DNA of 64,000 bases from Ruegeria arenilitoris (GTDB lineage Bacteria > Pseudomonadota > Alphaproteobacteria > Rhodobacterales > Rhodobacteraceae): the NCBI RefSeq assembly GCF_013032445.1, contig NZ_WQCA01000003.1, forward strand, positions 1-64,000, in the 5' to 3' direction. The notes below the pieces were generated by a model. It searched no databases. It saw only the letters and a program-made list of their open reading frames with translations, and was not told the origin of the DNA. Shown here piece by piece: positions 51,070 to 61,120 of the stretch (position 1 is the stretch's first letter; every line of letters starts with the position of its first letter). The position numbers and the translations under genes were made by a program.

Positions 51070-51939
51070 TTACGCATCCCAGATTTCCGGCCCGCCGCAG
51101 ATTTTGGGATCATTGTCGCCGATGGCTTTCTCGTCCTTTTCATCATAGTCCAGCGCGTGCAACACAGTGCGAATGGCGGCCAACCTTGCGCGTTTCTTGT
51201 CGTCGGACCGAACGATGGTCCACGGGCAATGCTCTGAATGGCTGCGGGTCAGGGTTTCCGAGATCGACTCGCTGTATTCATCCCATTTGTTCAGGCCTGC
51301 AACGTCGATTGGGCTGAGCTTCCATTGCTTCAAAGGATCAGTCTCACGCGCTAAAAACCGGTTCAGCTGCTCGGCGCGGCCGACATTCAGCCAGAACTTG
51401 AACAGCGTAATCCCATCATTCACCAGCCCGGTTTCCAACGGCAACACCTGCCGGAAGAACCGCTCCCGCTCTTCCGCGGTACAGAAACCAAAAACGTTTT
51501 CGACGACGCCGCGATTGTACCAGCTGCGGTCGAAGAACACGATCTCACCGGCTGCGGGAAGGTGCTGGACGTAGCGTTGAAAATACCATTGGCTGCGCTC
51601 GGTGTCCGAAGGTTTGCTGAGCGCGACGTTGCGCGCGCCCCGAGGATTCAGATTCTCGCGGAACCGCTTGATCGTGCCACCCTTGCCAGCCGCATCCCGA
51701 CCCTCGAAAATCAGCGCCACTCGTTGATCGGTTTCCTTGACCCAGGACTGCATCTTGACCAGTTCAATCTGCAGGTTCTCCATTTCCTTGTCGTAATCCT
51801 TACGCTTCATGCGTTCATCGTAAGGGTAGCTCGGGTTTAGAATGTCGCCCTTGCCGGATTTTTCGATCGCCGAGCGGACCTCTTTTGGAGCGTCTTTCTT
51901 GAAGTATTTTTCGATGGAACCTTTTTCGGAACGGGCCAT
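51070..51939 (-). CDS. ppk2: Polyphosphate kinase 2
   Basis: 289 residues. P-loop kinase fold with Walker [11 protein letters not shown] (79-88), lid region [19 protein letters not shown], and Walker [10 protein letters not shown] (about 135-143). PPK2 enzymes transfer phosphate between polyphosphate and nucleotides. Single-domain proteins like this usually phosphorylate NDPs; subclass (ADP or GDP preference) is not resolved. The N-terminal 40 residues are charged and poorly conserved. Stand-alone gene between a TetR gene and an alpha/beta hydrolase gene. Confidence 0.94.
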   Translation of the reverse strand: MARSEKGSIEKYFKKDAPKEVRSAIEKSGKGDILNPSYPYDERMKRKDYDKEMENLQIELVKMQSWVKETDQRVALIFEGRDAAGKGGTIKRFRENLNPRGARNVALSKPSDTERSQWYFQRYVQHLPAAGEIVFFDRSWYNRGVVENVFGFCTAEERERFFRQVLPLETGLVNDGITLFKFWLNVGRAEQLNRFLARETDPLKQWKLSPIDVAGLNKWDEYSESISETLTRSHSEHCPWTIVRSDDKKRARLAAIRTVLHALDYDEKDEKAIGDNDPKICGGPEIWDA

Positions 51940-51988
51940 GTGTCACCTCGCCATAAAATCCATATCCTACTATGGATTAGCAGCGAGC

Positions 51989-52939
51989 TTAACGCAAACC
52001 CGCACGTTGCGCGGCGCGGTCGATGGCGGCAGCGACTTCGGGCGCGGCCACAACCTGCGGCATATGCCCTATACCCGGCAGTTCAATCAGTTCCGCCCCC
52101 GGAATTTCATCGAGCAACCGGTGCGAATGCCATTCGAGGCCAACTGTGTCATCGGCGGTGCCGTGAACGATTTCGGTCGGGACGTCGATCTCTCCATACC
52201 GTGGTCGCAGAGCGCGGATTTCTTCCAGCAGGTTGGCACGCTGTTTGGCGTTGGCATGCATAGAGGCGCGACGCATGGTTAGACCTGGCCCAAAGTGATC
52301 TGCATAACCGTCAGGCGTGGTTTGAGGTGCAAACACCTGGTCCAGAGTTTTTTCAACAAACCACTCGGGCACAAAAGCGGTTACCAAGGGCAGGGCCGCG
52401 ACATTGCCAACTGATGTCGATGCTATTTGATTGAAACCGTCCAGCGGGGTTTCCCACGGTACAGCTGCGGGCGCGATCAGGACCAGCGCCGAAATATTGT
52501 CAGGCCGTGTCACCGCCCAAGCAAGAGAGACGGACCCGCCATAGCTTTGGCCAGCCACGATAGGTTTGTCGGCACCAATCTGGGCCGCAGCCTTTTGCAG
52601 GATTTCCGCCTGCTCCGTAATGGTTTCTCCGTTCGGGTTGAAGCTGTCACTAAAGCCCAACCCAGGCCTGTCAAAAACGATCACGCGGTAGTTTTCGGCC
52701 AAAATCGGGGCCAGCGCAAACGTCATGTCGCGCGTGTTGCCGCTGGAGCCGTGGAGCAGCACCACGTCCGGTCCCTCGCCCATCACAACGGCATGGACAG
52801 CGATTCCATCGACTTCGACGATCTGACCTTCGGGGGGGAAGGCCGCCTCAGCGCGGGCTTCGCTCCGGGCCGCGCGCCAGATTGCGAAGGCCCATAGCGC
52901 GACCATCAAGGTCAGGACTATGATACCGACGCGGAGCAC
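51989..52939 (-). CDS. Membrane-anchored alpha/beta hydrolase
   Basis: 316 residues. An N-terminal transmembrane anchor (IIVLTLMVALWAFAIW, about residues 5-21) is followed by the hydrolase: LLHGSSGNTRDM oxyanion region, DRPGLGFSD, nucleophile elbow AGQSYGGSVSLA (Ser near residue 144), and His in GIGHMPQV. Probably periplasmic-facing or membrane-bound esterase/lipase-like; substrate unknown. Lies 4 bp downstream of metA in the same direction, so it may be cotranscribed with it. Confidence 0.88.
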   Translation of the reverse strand: MLRVGIIVLTLMVALWAFAIWRAARSEARAEAAFPPEGQIVEVDGIAVHAVVMGEGPDVVLLHGSSGNTRDMTFALAPILAENYRVIVFDRPGLGFSDSFNPNGETITEQAEILQKAAAQIGADKPIVAGQSYGGSVSLAWAVTRPDNISALVLIAPAAVPWETPLDGFNQIASTSVGNVAALPLVTAFVPEWFVEKTLDQVFAPQTTPDGYADHFGPGLTMRRASMHANAKQRANLLEEIRALRPRYGEIDVPTEIVHGTADDTVGLEWHSHRLLDEIPGAELIELPGIGHMPQVVAAPEVAAAIDRAAQRAGLR

Positions 52940-52943
52940 TGGA

Positions 52944-53882
52944 TCAGGCCCTCAGATCGGTTTGTTCGACACCGATTCGGCTAATGTCATAAGGGGTGGT
53001 GCCGTAAATCTCGCTGATCCAGTTGCCGTAAAGCAGGTGCGCGTGGCTGCGCCATCTGTTCTGCGGAGTCTGGGCCGGGTTGTCATCCGGATAGTAGTTC
53101 ATCGGCACGTTGATCGGCGTGCCATTTGTGACGTCGCGGTCATACTCCTGCTTCAGGGTATCGCTGTCATACTCGAAATGGTTGAAGATATAGAGCGCCC
53201 GATGCGCCCGATCTTCGACCAGACAGGGACCGACATCATCACTGCCCAGTAAGGTCACCAAACCGTTCGCGGCATCAATCTCGGCCTGCTTCATCTCAGT
53301 CCAGCGGCTGACCGGGATCACGCAATCATCCGAGAATCCGCGTAGGAACGGCGACGCCGGGTTGAGGTTAGAGTGACGGAAACAGCCGAACGCCTTGGCG
53401 TCCAGCATGTGTTTTTGCACGCCATGGAAGTGGTTGATCATTGCCATCCCGCCCCAGCAGACGCCAAAGGTGGAATGCACGTTCGTCTGTGTCCATTCAA
53501 AGACTTCGCGCATTTCATCCCAATAGGTGACATCGACAAAATCCAGATGTTCGATTGGGGCACCGGTGATGATCAGGCCGTCGAATTTCTCGTTCCTGAC
53601 GTCCTGAAAGGGGCGGTAAAACTCGGCCATATGTTCGGCAGCGGTATTTCTGGTGCGATGCTCGGTCATGCGGATCAAAGTTAGGTCGATCTGCAGCGGA
53701 GTCGCGCCGATTAAGCGCGCGAACTGGTTTTCGGTCTGAATTTTCTTGGGCATAAGGTTCAGCAACCCGATGCGCAGGGGGCGAATATCCTGACGCATCG
53801 CCTGATCCTCGGCCATGACCGAGACGCCCTCTTTAGTGAGGACGTCAAATGCAGGAAGGTCGGCGGGAATCTTGATCGGCAT
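52944..53882 (-). CDS. metA: Homoserine O-acetyltransferase (MetA family)
   Basis: 312 residues from ATG 53882 (a TTG at 53891 is possible). Counting from this ATG, the nucleophile is Cys142 (FGVCWGG) and His235/Glu237 lie in FNHFEYD, matching canonical numbering exactly. Residue 111 is Glu ([10 protein letters not shown]). From work on MetA specificity, Glu111 goes with acetyl-CoA and Gly111 with succinyl-CoA, so this is predicted to be an acetyltransferase despite the common succinyl name. First committed step of methionine synthesis. Preceded by a P-loop gene with a 39-bp gap, leaving no space for a riboswitch. Confidence 0.95.
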   Translation of the reverse strand: MPIKIPADLPAFDVLTKEGVSVMAEDQAMRQDIRPLRIGLLNLMPKKIQTENQFARLIGATPLQIDLTLIRMTEHRTRNTAAEHMAEFYRPFQDVRNEKFDGLIITGAPIEHLDFVDVTYWDEMREVFEWTQTNVHSTFGVCWGGMAMINHFHGVQKHMLDAKAFGCFRHSNLNPASPFLRGFSDDCVIPVSRWTEMKQAEIDAANGLVTLLGSDDVGPCLVEDRAHRALYIFNHFEYDSDTLKQEYDRDVTNGTPINVPMNYYPDDNPAQTPQNRWRSHAHLLYGNWISEIYGTTPYDISRIGVEQTDLRA

Positions 53883-53921
53883 CAGGTGCAAGCCTTTGGA
53901 GTTTCAGTATAGAAGCGGTAG

Positions 53922-54794
53922 TTAAGCGCGGTTTGCGCGGGTCTCAAGGGTGCGTTCGATCAACTCATCGAAATCAGCAGCGTCGCGCACCTTGTGCATG
54001 TCGTCGGCGGTGACGGCTACACCCCAATTCTCGGCCATCGCCTGATAGCGCGGCTGACGGTGCGCCAGCGCCTGCGCATAAGTCCAGCGGATAAAGGCGT
54101 CGGGGTCCACGTCCTCGGCCTGGCACTCGTTCTGGGTCAGGTAGTCGTTCCAGACGCGGGTCAGAAATTCGGGTTGGTAGGACATCGGCTTGGGGGCCTT
54201 GTCAAAACGGCGGATCAGTTCGGCGGTGTGGTCTTCATCGCCCTGAATCCAGATCATCAAAGTTTGACGAGACAGTTCGGACAGCACGTGGTCGGCTGTG
54301 TCGTTGGAATCCACCCATTCACAAATCGACCCACCCGTATCGCAAATGAAATGCGGGTATTGGTAGAGGCGTTGTGCGCGGTCGATGAAATACTCGGTAT
54401 CCAACAGGGCGTGGATTTCTGCCAGACGGAACTGTTCCTGCCGACGGCGGTATTCGTGCAGCTCCATGCCGCCCAAAGCCGGATTGCCCGGCTTACCCAG
54501 ATAGGCGGCCACCGGTGTCAGGTTTTCAAATGTTATATTCGAGCCGATATAGATCGAATCCGACAACAGAAGATCGCGCAGAAACGGGACCTTCATAGCC
54601 TCGGCCTTGGCATTGTCGGCGATGTATTCGCCCATGTAGCGCGTTCCGATGCGGTAATCGATGGAATAGTGGAACCAGTCACCGGAGTCGCGCAGGACGT
54701 TGGACACATAGGTTTTGCCCAGCCCCGACATGCCGAAAAACAGCACCTTTTTCCGCGCCGCGTCGCGCCAGTCTTTTGCCGAGCCGTAGATCAT
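53922..54794 (-). CDS. P-loop ATPase/kinase-like protein of unknown function
   Basis: 290 residues. A Walker A motif stands near the N-terminus (FFGMSGLGKTYVSNVL, residues 19-34). RIGTRYMGEYI, FICDTGGSICEWVDS and LMIWIQGDEDHTAELIRRFDK follow. The overall look is of a small-molecule or nucleotide kinase-like P-loop protein conserved in Rhodobacteraceae; I cannot name a substrate. It immediately precedes metA on the same strand (39 bp), suggesting an operon and perhaps a link to methionine or SAM metabolism. Confidence 0.8.
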   Translation of the reverse strand: MIYGSAKDWRDAARKKVLFFGMSGLGKTYVSNVLRDSGDWFHYSIDYRIGTRYMGEYIADNAKAEAMKVPFLRDLLLSDSIYIGSNITFENLTPVAAYLGKPGNPALGGMELHEYRRRQEQFRLAEIHALLDTEYFIDRAQRLYQYPHFICDTGGSICEWVDSNDTADHVLSELSRQTLMIWIQGDEDHTAELIRRFDKAPKPMSYQPEFLTRVWNDYLTQNECQAEDVDPDAFIRWTYAQALAHRQPRYQAMAENWGVAVTADDMHKVRDAADFDELIERTLETRANRA

Positions 54795-54843
54795 CGTCCG
54801 CTGTCCCTTTTTCTGACCTAGCTAAAACGGCCAGCGGGCGGCG

Positions 54844-55740
54844 TCAATCGCGTGCGCCTGCGCGGTTGAGGATCAGCAACCCAATCGCAAGGATGGCAAA
54901 GCCCAGAAAGGCTTGCGGGGGCAGGGCCTCATCGCGCACAACCGCGCCCAGTACGATGGCAACTGGAGGGATGACCAAAGTGACCAGCAATAGATTACCC
55001 GCACCTGCCATGGCTAATACTCGGTAATACAAAAGGTAAGCTCCCGCAGTTGCGACCAAGGCATAATATCCAATCGCAGCCCATGTAATCAGTGGCAGAT
55101 CCAGACTTGGCACACCATCGACCACCAGCGTGATCGGAAGGATCAGCAGGGTCGACCCAGTCAACATACCGGCTGCTGCGACGACAGGAGGCAGGTCAGA
55201 CAAGGTAACCCGCGCCCAAGCACCGGCCAGCGCATAGGAAACCGTGCCCGCGATGATGGCCAACTGCGCCATGCTCTGCAGATCGAAACTGGCGAAGTTG
55301 CGCAGCCCGATAGCAATCGTGACCCCAAGAAACCCCAGCCCGACACCAATCGCGCGGGTTCGGCTAAGACGTTCGTCCTTGAAAAACATCGCTGCGACGA
55401 TGACACCGAAAATGGCCGTCATCGCATTCAAGATCGAGGTGAGGCCGGTCTCGATGTAAAGCTGCCCCCAGGACATCAAGGAAAACGGGATTGCATTATT
55501 GAGCAACCCCATAACCAGAAATGCCAGCCAAATGCGAGGACTGGACGGAACAGCTAGCCGCTGAACCCGAACCACTATCCAAAGTACCAACATTGCCCAG
55601 AAAACCCGATGAAACACAGAGGTCATCACCGGGATCGTGTCCAGTGCGATACGGATTGAAAGGAACGAAGCGCCCCAGATCAGGCCCAGCAAAAGTAGCT
55701 CGGCCCATGCTTTAGGAGAAAGGTGTTTTTGCTTTGTCAT
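54844..55740 (-). CDS. EamA/DMT superfamily transporter
   Basis: 298 residues from ATG 55740 (the frame is open to 55806, without transporter character). Ten transmembrane segments in two EamA repeats: the first starts LLLLGLIWGASFLSIRIAL, the second near residue 150 (LAIIAGTVSYALAGAWARV). Family members export amino acids and other metabolites; substrate unknown. Separated from the FadL-like gene upstream by a strong terminator at 55793-55820. Confidence 0.92.
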   Translation of the reverse strand: MTKQKHLSPKAWAELLLLGLIWGASFLSIRIALDTIPVMTSVFHRVFWAMLVLWIVVRVQRLAVPSSPRIWLAFLVMGLLNNAIPFSLMSWGQLYIETGLTSILNAMTAIFGVIVAAMFFKDERLSRTRAIGVGLGFLGVTIAIGLRNFASFDLQSMAQLAIIAGTVSYALAGAWARVTLSDLPPVVAAAGMLTGSTLLILPITLVVDGVPSLDLPLITWAAIGYYALVATAGAYLLYYRVLAMAGAGNLLLVTLVIPPVAIVLGAVVRDEALPPQAFLGFAILAIGLLILNRAGARD

Positions 55741-55792
55741 GGTTCTTTGTCGCAGTTGGGTTACTTTCGTGCGACCCGGAACTTGCGCAAAG

Positions 55793-55820
55793 AAAAACCC
55801 CGCCAAGACAGCGGGGTTTT
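55793..55820 (-). terminator. Rho-independent terminator after the FadL-like porin gene
   Basis: On the minus strand: CCCCGC, 7-nt loop, GCGGGG followed by a T-run (GCGGGGTTTTTC). It begins 21 bp after the porin stop (55841). A-rich sequence on the other side (AAAA before CCCCGC) helps to extend the stem. Confidence 0.85.
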
Positions 55821-55840
55821 ACATGAAAGAGTATTGTCGC

Positions 55841-57064
55841 TTAGCTCAGCGAGTAGGTGATCTGGAAGCCAACGCTCCAGGCGCTATTGCCTGAGAATGT
55901 AGCGCGGTTGTCAGGACCAGCACCATTTGCGGTTGCGTCACCGATGTCGGTGTATTGTACACCGCCCGAGATTTTCGCACGTTCCAGCGAGTAGGTGCCG
56001 CCAACGCCAATGCTCCAGAACCCATCTGTCGGGCCGAGGTTGGACACAGGATTACCCTGTGAACTCTCGTAGCCCACTGTAACTGCACCCGAAAACTCTT
56101 CGGAGAACTGATAGCCTAGGCCGAGCGAGTAGGTCCAAGTGGCCTCTTCGTAGTCGACGAGGTTAATACCTGTCAGACCGGTATATACCGGTGGAGCATA
56201 TACGGTTTGCGGCCAGTCAACCCAACGAACAGAACCGAACAGCAAGGTTTTGGGCGCAACGCCAGTCTGAAAGTCGAGGTTGACGGATTGCGGTGTAACC
56301 ACTTCGGACGTTGAGTCCGCGCTGGTTCTTGCGATTTCCGGGAACGGAGTAAAGGCCAGCGAGTCATTTGCCTCTGTCTGCGAAAGATCATGTGTGATTT
56401 TCGAGTTATAAGTCAAAGAAACCCGGGCCGCGATGTCAGGCCGTTCCCAAGCAACACCAACAACATAGCCAAAGTCGATTTCAGCATCTGTTTCAACTCG
56501 GTATCCACCGGATGGGATCGGTTGAAGGCCGGCACCCGCAAGGGGAACAGAGACGCTTGCTTTCAGGCGTTGGGCGCGAACGCCACCGATGGCGCTCCAC
56601 CCGCCTTCGAATTTATACCGCAGCAGTGCTGTTACGGCATCTGTGTCAGCCTTCGCGCGCAAGACGTCCTGGTTCGCACCAGGGGGGAATGGAGGGGAAA
56701 ACCCGAGCACATTCTGTGAGATCGGATAATCAGAGGAATACTCAACATCAGCACCAAAGGGCTGATCGTAAACCAGTGCGAAATCGAGGTTGTCGGTCAG
56801 CGCGGCTTTGTACGCGAGATGTGGCGTGAAAAAGTCGTTCGCGATGTTACCCGAGTCAACTCTTTCGCCAAAGGTTGAGCTGCCGGGTATCTGGTCGATC
56901 ATCGACCCGCTGACATCCGGTGATGTGTAACCCAGACGGAATTGAGCCACAGAGCCTTCTTCGAACAGAATGTTCACACCCTGTCCACTTCGGTCTAGAC
57001 CGCCAGCATAAGCACCGGTTGCCCCTACGCTCAGTACGCACGCCTGTAATAGCGCTTTTTTCAT
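55841..57064 (-). CDS. Outer membrane transport protein, OmpP1/FadL/TodX family
   Basis: 407 residues. Signal peptide MKKALLQACVLSVGATGAYA, then GGLDRSGQGVNILFEEG, the start of the FadL-type hatch region. The rest alternates polar and hydrophobic residues as in beta strands and ends in a terminal aromatic/hydrophobic strand (WSVGFQITYSLS), the usual signal for outer membrane insertion. The family carries long-chain fatty acids and other hydrophobic compounds across the outer membrane. Single gene with its own terminator. Confidence 0.92.
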   Translation of the reverse strand: MKKALLQACVLSVGATGAYAGGLDRSGQGVNILFEEGSVAQFRLGYTSPDVSGSMIDQIPGSSTFGERVDSGNIANDFFTPHLAYKAALTDNLDFALVYDQPFGADVEYSSDYPISQNVLGFSPPFPPGANQDVLRAKADTDAVTALLRYKFEGGWSAIGGVRAQRLKASVSVPLAGAGLQPIPSGGYRVETDAEIDFGYVVGVAWERPDIAARVSLTYNSKITHDLSQTEANDSLAFTPFPEIARTSADSTSEVVTPQSVNLDFQTGVAPKTLLFGSVRWVDWPQTVYAPPVYTGLTGINLVDYEEATWTYSLGLGYQFSEEFSGAVTVGYESSQGNPVSNLGPTDGFWSIGVGGTYSLERAKISGGVQYTDIGDATANGAGPDNRATFSGNSAWSVGFQITYSLS

Positions 57065-57188
57065 TGTGTCCTCCCTAAAGGTGTTATTCAGGTCTGATCC
57101 AAGTTTGGAGTGGTTGCGACCGACCTGCCTTATGGTGCTCGATACTTTCTTTACCCGTGTTTAACCGTCAACCGGTGACGGTGCGTTA

Positions 57189-58091
57189 CTACTTATGAGA
57201 GTGCCGGGATTCTGTTGCCAAACTGTTACGATTTTCGGCCTGAACGTTCAAAAATATACCAGAGAATATCACTGCAGCGCCCAAAAGGGTCCAAAGATCC
57301 AGTGGTTCTTGATACAGAATCGTTCCCACCACCGCGATCGTAGGCAGACGGGCAAAATCGAACGGAACCACGACAGTGGCGGGGGCGATGGCCAAGGCGT
57401 TTGTGATGCAATAGTGGGCCAGCAAGCCTGCAAACCCTACAAGCAAAAGGAAAGGTGCAGTGGCCGGAGTGGGCAGGGTAATTTGCCCGTCGATGCCCGC
57501 CGCGATCAGTCCCAAAAATGCCTGCATGACGGTCAGCCAGAACATGATGCAGCCAATGCTGGCAAACCGCGTCAAAGTCTTGGTGGAGATGGTTGTCAGA
57601 GCGAAGAAAACCGCCGAAAGAGCAGCCATAATAACGCCGGTGCTTATTGGTACTGCTCCGGGGCGCGCGACGATCAGGATACCTGTGAAACCGATCAGCG
57701 CAGACAAGACGCGAACTGGGGTCAGGCGTTCCTTCAGCAGCAGCGGAGACAGCAGAATGACCCAGATGGGCTGGGTAAACTCCAGCGCAAAAACCTGAGC
57801 TAGAGGGATCACCGAGACCGCGTAGAACCACAGGTTCTGGCCGGTGAAATGCATCAGGTTCCGAATACCATGCAGACCCAGCCTGTGTGTAGAGACCTGA
57901 TGCCACTTTCCAGCCAGTGTCAGGACCAGCGCGACGACACAGATGCCGACAAGGCTGCGGTAGAACATGATCTCGAAGGTATCATGCGTTACGCTCAGCT
58001 CTCGTCCAGCGACGGCCATGGATGAGAATGAGGCAATTGCCCCGGTCATCCAAAGCGCGGCTTTGCCGATCTGCGGTTTACTGCTGTCCAT
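57189..58091 (-). CDS. EamA/DMT superfamily transporter
   Basis: 300 residues, ten predicted transmembrane segments in two repeats (LWMTGAIASFSSMAVAGREL first, VIMAALSAVFFALTTISTKTL begins the second). It differs in sequence from the other EamA protein at 54844. Family members are mostly exporters of metabolites; substrate unknown. Lies between the FadL-like gene and the guaA terminator. Confidence 0.92.
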   Translation of the reverse strand: MDSSKPQIGKAALWMTGAIASFSSMAVAGRELSVTHDTFEIMFYRSLVGICVVALVLTLAGKWHQVSTHRLGLHGIRNLMHFTGQNLWFYAVSVIPLAQVFALEFTQPIWVILLSPLLLKERLTPVRVLSALIGFTGILIVARPGAVPISTGVIMAALSAVFFALTTISTKTLTRFASIGCIMFWLTVMQAFLGLIAAGIDGQITLPTPATAPFLLLVGFAGLLAHYCITNALAIAPATVVVPFDFARLPTIAVVGTILYQEPLDLWTLLGAAVIFSGIFLNVQAENRNSLATESRHSHK

Positions 58092-58134
58092 TCACCTGCC
58101 TGTGGGAATCGTTGGTTTGTGGCTGAACTTAAAC

Positions 58135-58163
58135 AAAAAAGCCGGGACATTGCCCGGCTTTTT
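58135..58163. terminator. Bidirectional Rho-independent terminator after guaA
   Basis: GCCGGG / CCCGGC stem with a 6-nt loop. An A-run lies on the left (AAAAAA) and a T-run on the right (TTTTTG), so it can work on either strand. On the minus strand it lies 15 bp after the guaA stop. Confidence 0.85.
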
Positions 58164-58177
58164 GTCATTCCCATTTG

Positions 58178-59737
58178 TTATTCCCACTCGATCGTTCCCG
58201 GAGGTTTCGAGGTGATGTCGTAAGTGCATCGGTTGATGCCCTTGACCTCATTGATAATCCGCGTGGCGGTTTCGCCAAGGAACTCGTGAGTGAACGGGTA
58301 GTAATCGGCAGTCATGCCATCGACCGAGGTCACCGCCCGCATGGCGCAGGCGTAGTCATAGGTCCGGCCGTCGCCCATCACACCCACTGTGCGGACGGGC
58401 AGGATAGCGACAAAGGCCTGCCAAATCTCGTCGTACAGCCCGTGTTTGCGAATCTGGTCGATATAGACCGCATCGGCCTCGCGCAGGATTTCCAGCTTCT
58501 CGCGGGTGATCTCGCCGGGGCAGCGGATTGCCAGACCCGGGCCGGGGAAGGGGTGGCGGCCAATAAAGCTCTGCGGCAGGCCGAGTTCACGGCCAAGGGC
58601 GCGGACCTCGTCCTTGAATAGTTCACGCAGGGGTTCGACCAGCTTCAGGCCCATCTTTTCGGGCAGGCCACCCACATTGTGGTGCGATTTGATGGTGACC
58701 GACGGACCGCCCGAGAATGAGACCGATTCGATCACGTCGGGATAGAGCGTGCCTTGCGCCAGGAACTCGGCGCCTTCGATGGTGTCGGCGTGTTTCTGGA
58801 ACACGTCGATGAAAAGCTTGCCGATGATCTTGCGCTTGGTTTCCGGGTCGGACTGGCCGTCCAGCTCACCCAAGAACAGTTCGCTTTCATCCGCATGGAT
58901 CAACTGAATGTTGTAGTTGTCGCGGAACATGCCGACGACTTCCTGCGCCTCGTTCTTGCGCAGCAACCCGTGGTCAACGAACACACAGGTCAACTGATCG
59001 CCAATCGCCTCGTGAATCAGGATTGCCGCGACCGAGCTGTCGACACCGCCGGACAGGCCGCAAATGACCTTCTTGTCGCCGACCTGCTCGCGGATTTTGC
59101 GGATCATCTCGTCGCGGTAGGCGCCCATGGTCCAGTCGCCGCTGAACCCGGCCAGTTTTACGAAGTTCTCATACAGCTTCGCGCCTTTCGGGGTGTGGTG
59201 GACCTCGGGGTGGAACTGTACGGCGTAGAAGTGGCGGCTGGTGTCGGCCGTGATCGCGAATGGCGCGTTTGGGGAGGTGCCGAAGACCTCAAACCCCGGG
59301 GCGATTTCGCTGACGTGGTCGCCGTGGCTCATCCAGACCTGCTCGTCACCGTCGGCGAACCAGCCGTCCAGAATGTCCAGCTGACCTTTCGGCGTGACAA
59401 AGGCACGCCCGAACTCGGCGGTGCCATGGCCACTTTCGACCTTACCGCCCAACTGGTGCATCATTACTTGTTGGCCATAGCAGATGCCAAGGATCGGCAC
59501 GCCATAGTCAAAAATCTCTTGCGGGGCGCGGGGAGAACCCTCGCGCGTCACGCTGTCCGGCCCGCCCGAGAAGATCACGGCCTTGGGCGCCATTTCGCGC
59601 ACAAAGTCCATCGTGACATTCTGGTAGGGGTGGATTTCACAATAGACATTCAACTCGCGCAGGCGGCGTGCGATCAGCTGCGTCACCTGGCTGCCGAAGT
59701 CGATGATCAGAAGGCGGTCATGGGATGTCTGGCTCAT
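58178..59737 (-). CDS. guaA: GMP synthase (glutamine-hydrolysing)
   Basis: 519 residues, normal length. N-terminal class I glutamine amidotransferase with nucleophile Cys86 (ILGICYGQQ) and the His/Glu pair in [11 protein letters not shown]. Then the ATP-pyrophosphatase domain with the PP-loop [10 protein letters not shown] near residue 229, and the C-terminal dimerisation domain ending PPGTIEWE. It converts XMP to GMP with glutamine and ATP in the cytoplasm. A typical housekeeping gene with its own terminator. Confidence 0.98.
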   Translation of the reverse strand: MSQTSHDRLLIIDFGSQVTQLIARRLRELNVYCEIHPYQNVTMDFVREMAPKAVIFSGGPDSVTREGSPRAPQEIFDYGVPILGICYGQQVMMHQLGGKVESGHGTAEFGRAFVTPKGQLDILDGWFADGDEQVWMSHGDHVSEIAPGFEVFGTSPNAPFAITADTSRHFYAVQFHPEVHHTPKGAKLYENFVKLAGFSGDWTMGAYRDEMIRKIREQVGDKKVICGLSGGVDSSVAAILIHEAIGDQLTCVFVDHGLLRKNEAQEVVGMFRDNYNIQLIHADESELFLGELDGQSDPETKRKIIGKLFIDVFQKHADTIEGAEFLAQGTLYPDVIESVSFSGGPSVTIKSHHNVGGLPEKMGLKLVEPLRELFKDEVRALGRELGLPQSFIGRHPFPGPGLAIRCPGEITREKLEILREADAVYIDQIRKHGLYDEIWQAFVAILPVRTVGVMGDGRTYDYACAMRAVTSVDGMTADYYPFTHEFLGETATRIINEVKGINRCTYDITSKPPGTIEWE

Positions 59738-59818
59738 GACTGGCTCTTAGGTCGCGCGGCGGCTATGTGCAAGCGTTATGAAGGTGTTTCCTGACAGATA
59801 GAGAGGGAGATCGGATCA

Positions 59819-60256
59819 ATGACCGACATTCGCTTCGTGAACGCGACACAGGAAGATGCAGAGGCGATCACTGATTGTATAGCGGCGGCTTATTCTAGTG
59901 CGCGTAAAACTATAGCCGATCTACCAGATGTGACGGCAGGCATTGAGCAGGATATCTCGGATCATCGGGTGGTTTTGGCTATGACAGATGCCGGGTTGGC
60001 AGGGGTTGTCATCTTCGACATGCTGGATACCGAGATGAAGATTTTCAATCTGGCTGTTTCGCCAAAGGCACAAGGGCAGGGGATTGCCGGAAAACTGTTG
60101 GTAAGGGCCGAATCCGAAGCGCGTGAGGCTGGATGCATGCAAATTGTTTTGCGAACCCACCGTCAGATGCGGGATACACGCGCGATCTATGCGCATCTGG
60201 GTTGGTTTGAAACGGAAATCAGCGGCAATTCAGTCGAGATGAAAAAAGCGATCTGA
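59819..60256 (+). CDS. GNAT family N-acetyltransferase
   Basis: 145 residues, ATG 59819 preceded by GAGAGGGAGA. N-terminal strand IRFVNATQEDAEAITDCIAAAY; acetyl-CoA site VSPKAQGQGIAGKLLVRAESEAREAG (about residues 80-105). Substrate unknown. It lies 81 bp from the divergent guaA gene and converges with the DUF2270 gene. Confidence 0.88.
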   Translation: MTDIRFVNATQEDAEAITDCIAAAYSSARKTIADLPDVTAGIEQDISDHRVVLAMTDAGLAGVVIFDMLDTEMKIFNLAVSPKAQGQGIAGKLLVRAESEAREAGCMQIVLRTHRQMRDTRAIYAHLGWFETEISGNSVEMKKAI

Positions 60257-60264
60257 ACTTGCTC

Positions 60265-60966
60265 CTAGCCCATTGATTCAGACTTTTCTCTCCCGCGATG
60301 CGAGGCGCGGCTGACGTCCGCACGGTAGCTCCAGATTGCGATCACGGACCAGCACAGGATATAGAAAATACCGGTTACAATGAGAACCTCACCGGGAATT
60401 GGTCCTACATCCGCACGGTCGATAGCCTGAGGTAAATTTGCAACCGGAGTAGGGTGAACTGAGATTTTGACGCAGAAAGCAAGACTTTGGATCAGCAGAA
60501 TCCAAAGATAGTTCCTGCGAATTCGGCGACCGATCGCGATCATCAGACTGACGTGGTAGCGCGGATGCAAATAGTCCTGTGCCAGAACTTTTTGCCAGTT
60601 CTCCTCCATGTGCAGGTCGCCATCATAAAGTAACGGTGCATAGAAATGGGTCTCAAGCCAACGGGCCCGCGCGCGCCACACGTTGAAATATCGATAGCGT
60701 CGCGCTTCGAGCATGAGGAACAGGATGATAAGAACGCCGACAAGCACCAGTGGCAGGGGGGAAGCTTCGGGTGAAGAAAAGGAAATAGACAGTGCAACAC
60801 CCAGCGTAACAACTGCCCAGTTCGTCGTTGTATCCAAGCGCGTGCGCCAGATGGTGCTTCGGTAAACCTCGCCTCGGTAAAGGTGCGCAACGGCGCCAAT
60901 TTCGGCCGCATCAAGGGTTTTTCGCTCAATTTCGGTGGACGGTAAATTTTGCGATTCCGATTTCAT
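60265..60966 (-). CDS. DUF2270 domain membrane protein
   Basis: 233 residues. HLYRGEVYRSTIWRTRLDTTTNWAVV is the DUF2270 signature. Hydrophobic segments lie at about residues 48-64 and 72-86, with two more near 150-166 and 195-212. EARRYRYFNVWRARARWLE and HPRYHVSLMIAIGRRIRRNYLWI are conserved basic/aromatic loops. Function of the family is unknown. Confidence 0.87.
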   Translation of the reverse strand: MKSESQNLPSTEIERKTLDAAEIGAVAHLYRGEVYRSTIWRTRLDTTTNWAVVTLGVALSISFSSPEASPLPLVLVGVLIILFLMLEARRYRYFNVWRARARWLETHFYAPLLYDGDLHMEENWQKVLAQDYLHPRYHVSLMIAIGRRIRRNYLWILLIQSLAFCVKISVHPTPVANLPQAIDRADVGPIPGEVLIVTGIFYILCWSVIAIWSYRADVSRASHRGREKSESMG

Positions 60967-61120
60967 GTCTCTATCATGAGCATCAAGGGAGAAGGGTCAA
61001 AACAAAACTGAACGGACAATCATGTCGCTTTTACCCCTATTGCGCCGCAATCCACTTCTGATGTGAACTGCTGTTCCGGTAACACAATCTGCAACGTGAA
61101 CATTACAACGGGGCTATCTC

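Noticed and set aside
53883..53921. Possible SAM riboswitch before metA
   Set aside because: Only 39 bp separate metA from the preceding gene; there is no space for a SAM-II type structure.
58754..59794. 346-codon open frame on the plus strand
   Set aside because: Antisense to guaA, a certain housekeeping gene; no recognisable domain.
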